In this document: piece after piece, positions 61,509 to 64,000 of the stretch
How positions within the stretch are numbered: position 1 is the first letter of the stretch
Layout: each line of letters starts with the position of its first letter
DNA from: an uncultured Oscillospiraceae bacterium
GTDB lineage: Bacteria > Bacillota > Clostridia > Oscillospirales > Oscillospiraceae
Assembly: GCA_947599875.1 (NCBI GenBank)
Contig: CANQFV010000008.1
Coordinates: 1 to 64,000 of the forward strand
Length of the DNA: 64,000 nt
Direction of reading: 5' to 3'
Notes under the pieces: generated by a model
The model's input: only the letters and a program-made list of their open reading frames with translations
What the model was told of the DNA's origin: nothing
The model's database searches: none
Position numbers and translations under genes: made by a program

Positions 61509-62383
61509 GGGGCCGCGCCGTCACCGTCCCCGCCTTCGCCAAGCTGAACCTGACACTGGACGTGCTGGACAGGCGGCCGGACGGCTATCACAACATGGAC
61601 ATGGTCATGCAGACCGTGGATCTGCGGGATGAAGTTGACATAACTCTACGCCAAGATGGGGAGATCAATGTTATGTCAACAGACCCCCGCCTGCCGACGG
61701 GTTTACATAACCTTGCCGGCAGGGCCGCAAAGGCGTTTTTTGACTTTGTTGACATAACTGAATTGGGCGTGGATATCGCCCTTACGAAACATATCCCCGA
61801 TAGGGCGGGCATGGCGGGGGGCAGCTCCGACGCCGCCGCGGTGATCCGGGGGCTGAACCGGCTGACCGGGGCCGGACTCTCCCAGGGGGAGCTTTATACG
61901 GTCTGCGCCCAGGTTGGCTCGGATGTGCCCTTCTGCCTTCTGGGCGGCACGGCCAGGGCCACGGGGCGGGGCGAGATCCTCGCTGATTTGCCCCCACTGC
62001 CGGAGTGCCGGATCGCCGTCGTGAAGCCCGCGTTCTCCGTGTCCACGCCGGAGCTTTTCGCGGCCATTGACGGCTGCGCCATTTCTGAAAGACCGGACAA
62101 CCGCGGCTTTGCCGGGCTATTGGAGCGCGGCGATCTTCCCGGCATCGGCCGGGGCCTTCGCAACGTCTTTGAAGCCGCCCTCCCCGGAGAGGAGAGGGAG
62201 ACGGTGGAGGCCGTGAAGGGGCAGCTTTTGAAAATGGGCGCCCTGGGCTGCGCCATGACGGGCACCGGGTCTGCGGTCTTCGGGATCTTCCCGTCGGGCC
62301 GGGAGCCGGATATCCGGGTCTTGGCCCCCTTCGGGCGCGTCTTCCTCACAAAATCGGTAAAAAAGGGGCTTTATTTGGACTGA
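61505..62383 (+). CDS. ispE: 4-diphosphocytidyl-2-C-methyl-D-erythritol kinase
   Basis: A 292-residue GHMP kinase of the MEP isoprenoid pathway. It opens with VPAFAKLNLTLDVLDRRPDGYH (the IspE signature) and has the ATP loop DRAGMAGGSSDAAAVI and a C-terminal CAMTGTGSAVFGIF. It starts at an ATGA overlap with the aminotransferase gene. Four copies of the GTTGACATAAC-type motif lie in codons 44-85, a stretch noticeably richer in A and T than the rest of the gene. Confidence 0.95.
   Translation: MRGRAVTVPAFAKLNLTLDVLDRRPDGYHNMDMVMQTVDLRDEVDITLRQDGEINVMSTDPRLPTGLHNLAGRAAKAFFDFVDITELGVDIALTKHIPDRAGMAGGSSDAAAVIRGLNRLTGAGLSQGELYTVCAQVGSDVPFCLLGGTARATGRGEILADLPPLPECRIAVVKPAFSVSTPELFAAIDGCAISERPDNRGFAGLLERGDLPGIGRGLRNVFEAALPGEERETVEAVKGQLLKMGALGCAMTGTGSAVFGIFPSGREPDIRVLAPFGRVFLTKSVKKGLYLD
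61634..61758. repeat. Motif copies 11-14, four GTTGACATAAC-type boxes in ispE
   Basis: GTTGACATAAC at 61634 (+), the same word inverted (GTTATGTCAAC) at 61670, GTTTACATAAC at 61701 (+) and GTTGACATAAC at 61748 (+). The first two form an inverted pair with a 25-nt spacer. They encode VDIT, NVMST, GLHN and FVDIT, so different peptides are made from one DNA word. Confidence 0.85.
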
Positions 62384-62437
62384 TCCGGGGGCAAAGTCCC
62401 GCCGGTGCCCTCCGTGGCGGCTGACGCAGCATGGCGC

Positions 62438-62466
62438 AAAAAAGACCGTCGCGAATGTCTTTTTTT
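62438..62466. terminator. Terminator after ispE
   Basis: AAAAAAGAC/GTCTTTTTTT arms with a 10-nt loop, followed by AATT. Confidence 0.7.
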
Positions 62467-62485
62467 AATTAGATATTTGTATCAG

Positions 62486-62514
62486 GTATATTCCGGACAA
62501 AATCGGGCAAAATA
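62486..62514 (+). promoter_or_regulatory. Sigma-F/G-like promoter candidate for spoIIR
   Basis: GTATA (62486-62490), 14 bp, then GGGCAAAATA (62505-62514), which fits the forespore consensus. The -10 region overlaps a hairpin TCGGGCAAAA/TTTTGCCCGA (62503-62550) followed by a T run, so the element is compound and the assignment is tentative. Confidence 0.4.
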
Positions 62515-62563
62515 AGGTCACGCGGCCTGTTTTTGCCCGACTTTTTTGTTTTGTGAGGATCAT

Positions 62564-63157
62564 ATGAAGCTGAAAAAATGGGAATATGCCCTGATCTTCG
62601 GGGTTTTAGTCTTACTTTTGTGCGGTTATCAGGGAAATCGGGAGCAGAGGGAGCTTTCCCAAAAGCTCATCCGCCTCCACGTTGTCGCAAACTCCGATTC
62701 CCAGCTCGACCAGTCCGAAAAGCTCCGCGTCCGGGACGCTGTGCTGGCGTATCTGCGGCCCAGACTCCAGGAGGTGGAGGACGCCGGCCAGGCGCGGGAG
62801 GTGATCCGGGAGAGCCTTCCGGGGATCGTCGCCGCCGCCGGGGAGATCACCCAAAAGCCCGTCACGGCGGGGGTGGGGGTGGAGACCTTCCCCACGGTGG
62901 AGTACGACACCTTCTCCCTGCCCGCCGGGAAGTACATGTCCCTGCGGGTCATCATCGGGGAGGGGGCCGGGCACAACTGGTGGTGCGTGGTGTTCCCGCC
63001 GGTGTGCGACGCGCCCCAGCTCACCGAATCCGCCTCCGCCGCCATCGGCCTCTCCCCCCAGGAGATCGGCCTGATGACCGAGGACTCCCCCAAATATGTG
63101 GTGAAGTTCCGGTTCATGGAGCTGATCGGCAAATTTCTCGCCCTCTTTGACGCATAA
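62564..63157 (+). CDS. spoIIR: Stage II sporulation protein R
   Basis: A 197-residue secreted signalling protein made in the forespore that triggers pro-sigma-E processing by SpoIIGA in the mother cell. It has an N-terminal hydrophobic helix (ALIFGVLVLLLCGY) and the family signatures LIRLHVVANSDSQLDQSEKL..RDAVL and HNWWCVVFPPVC. The ATG at 62564 follows GTGAGGAT. A single gene preceded by a sigma-F-like element. Confidence 0.93.
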   Translation: MKLKKWEYALIFGVLVLLLCGYQGNREQRELSQKLIRLHVVANSDSQLDQSEKLRVRDAVLAYLRPRLQEVEDAGQAREVIRESLPGIVAAAGEITQKPVTAGVGVETFPTVEYDTFSLPAGKYMSLRVIIGEGAGHNWWCVVFPPVCDAPQLTESASAAIGLSPQEIGLMTEDSPKYVVKFRFMELIGKFLALFDA

Positions 63158-63204
63158 ACCGATCCTCCCAAAGCGGAGAAAACCGATTTTCCAGAACAAT
63201 TTAA

Positions 63205-63350
63205 TATTTTTTCCGGCGGCATGTACGTCGGAAAAAATCCCTCTTGCCGCGCAAGTGACCAGTCCGCAGACTGGTCGCACAGCGCGGCGGCAGAAAGACC
63301 CGGCGTGAATTCCGCAGAATTCATGCCGGGTCTTTCGCACGTTTCCCCTT
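63205..63350. repeat. Mosaic hairpin repeat, copy E
   Basis: T-rich stem (63207-63237), linker ATCCCTCTTGCCGCGCAAGTG (first 20 bases shared with copies B and C), a perfect GACCAGTC/GACTGGTC hairpin with CGCA loop (63257-63276), then GAAAGACCCGGC.../...GCCGGGTCTTTC around GAATTC CGCA GAATTC (63293-63336), and the linker CGCACGTTTCCCCTTC. Confidence 0.8.
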
Positions 63351-63351
63351 C

Positions 63352-63377
63352 AAAAAAAGGCCTGCGGCCTTTTTTTG
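63352..63377 (-). terminator. Terminator of the sulfatase gene
   Basis: AAAAAAAGGCC-TGC-GGCCTTTTTTT; it is symmetric, and it is also the last module of mosaic repeat copy E. Confidence 0.8.
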
Positions 63378-63380
63378 CTT

Positions 63381-64000
63381 TTATCCGAATACATGTTTAT
63401 AGTAATTCTGGCTGATGATGAGCTTGGAGTAGGCGATCTTGCCGGAGACCAGCTTCTTCACCTTGGCCACATAGTCGTCGTCCACGGTGACGCCGGGGTT
63501 GGGGGTGAAGGTCTTGGTGCTGGACTCGTAAGTCCCGGCGGGGGTGATCCAGCTGTTGCCCCGCATGGGGGTGGAGTCGGCGAAGATCACCAGCGGCATG
63601 GAGCTGGAGTACTCATCCACCTCCCAGTTGGTGGCGAAGATGTCCCGGCCGGAGTACAGGCGGGAGTCATAGTCCAGTCCGAAGAGGTTGGCGATGGTGG
63701 GCACGATGTCGCAGGAGTAGCAGGGGGTGTCCACCACGATGGGTTCCTCGATGCAGGCCGACCACATGAGCAGGGTGTTGCGGTAGCGGCTGGTGACGGC
63801 CAGGGTGTCCGTGTGGCCGGTGATGGCCTTTGTCAGCTCGTTATAGTAGTCCGTGCCGTCCCCGGTGGAGGGGTCGTTGGAGTTTCCGTAGGCCAGCATA
63901 TAGGGGAAGTGGTCGGCGCACATGACGATCAGCGTGTCGTCGGCGATGCCGGCGTCCTCCAGCTTCTTCACCAGGTACTCCAAGGCCCGGTCCAGATCGA
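63381..64000 (-). CDS. LtaS-like sulfatase-fold phosphoglycerol transferase, C-terminal part
   Basis: The gene enters from the right edge; about 206 codons are visible. ALEYLVKKLEDAGIADDTLIVMCADHFPYM (in part) has the alkaline-phosphatase-superfamily metal motif ADH-F-P-Y, and IVPTIANLFGLDYDSRLYSGRDIF is typical of lipoteichoic acid synthase and MdoB-like transferases. The rest (membrane helices and catalytic Thr) lies outside the window. It probably acts on the outer face of the membrane in polymer or glycolipid decoration. Confidence 0.8.
   Translation of the reverse strand, partial: DLDRALEYLVKKLEDAGIADDTLIVMCADHFPYMLAYGNSNDPSTGDGTDYYNELTKAITGHTDTLAVTSRYRNTLLMWSACIEEPIVVDTPCYSCDIVPTIANLFGLDYDSRLYSGRDIFATNWEVDEYSSSMPLVIFADSTPMRGNSWITPAGTYESSTKTFTPNPGVTVDDDYVAKVKKLVSGKIAYSKLIISQNYYKHVFG

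Overview
The window looks like chromosomal DNA from a strictly anaerobic, spore-forming, high-GC Clostridia, most likely an Oscillospiraceae/Oscillibacter-like gut bacterium. The reasons are two sporulation genes (spoIIR and a sigK-type sigma factor), FeoA-FeoB fused in one protein with a FeoB-associated Cys-rich peptide, an FprA-type flavoprotein with rubredoxins, a cobalamin-dependent methionine synthase whose reactivation domain is a separate gene, and strong AAGGAGG ribosome sites. GC is about 60% or more by eye; I did not compute it. No plasmid, complete prophage or CRISPR array is visible.

Layout. 0-7 kb: tyrosine recombinase, SLOG protein, ABC exporter, uridine-kinase-like protein, small conserved protein, Suv3-like RNA helicase. 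7-15 kb: HAD phosphatase, a decayed methyltransferase, ymdB, a lipid kinase, a serine pathway cluster (serC, GNAT, serA) and mtaB. 15-26 kb, all on the plus strand: cysteine desulfurase, AlkD-like protein, HAD, AlaX-type editing enzyme, ABC permease/ATPase, GyrI-like protein, Nudix, then metF, the methionine synthase activation protein and metH. 26-28.5 kb: a GNAT remnant, tRNA-Gln, and an ECF S component divergent from a truncated MocR-type regulator. 28.5-35.4 kb: gene islands (sigK; ECF sigma and serpin; FprA fusion and rubredoxin) separated by dense mosaic hairpin repeats. 35.4-49.7 kb: feoAB, pullulanase, redox and hydrolase genes, tcdA, an aromatic acid exporter, and an AraC regulator divergent from a GH51 arabinofuranosidase lipoprotein. 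50-53.6 kb: a membrane glycolipid-type operon. 53.7-56.6 kb: an XRE-TPR regulator with an ABC exporter, just beyond the 3' end of ssrA. 56.7-64 kb: ssrA, SDR, cyclophilin, smpB, a MecA-like protein, Lrp, an aminotransferase, ispE, spoIIR and a partial sulfatase.

How the genes work together. MetF, the activation protein and MetH form a methyl-THF to methionine module. SerC and SerA supply serine, the one-carbon donor. SmpB and tmRNA are neighbours. Pullulanase and GH51 degrade alpha-glucan and arabinan outside the cell. The operon at 50-53.6 kb probably makes and processes membrane glycolipids.

Most unusual signals. (1) An AT-rich 11-mer, consensus GTTGACATAAC with T tolerated at position 4, occurs 14 times on both strands. 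Thirteen copies lie inside genes, with seven in metH and four in ispE, and the copies are read in different frames. This points to selection on DNA or RNA rather than on peptide. (2) A mosaic intergenic repeat family keeps constant linkers while its hairpin stems change sequence but stay self-complementary. (3) Two genes have lost their middle while keeping both ends, and the MocR regulator is cut short at a repeat and lacks its PLP lysine.
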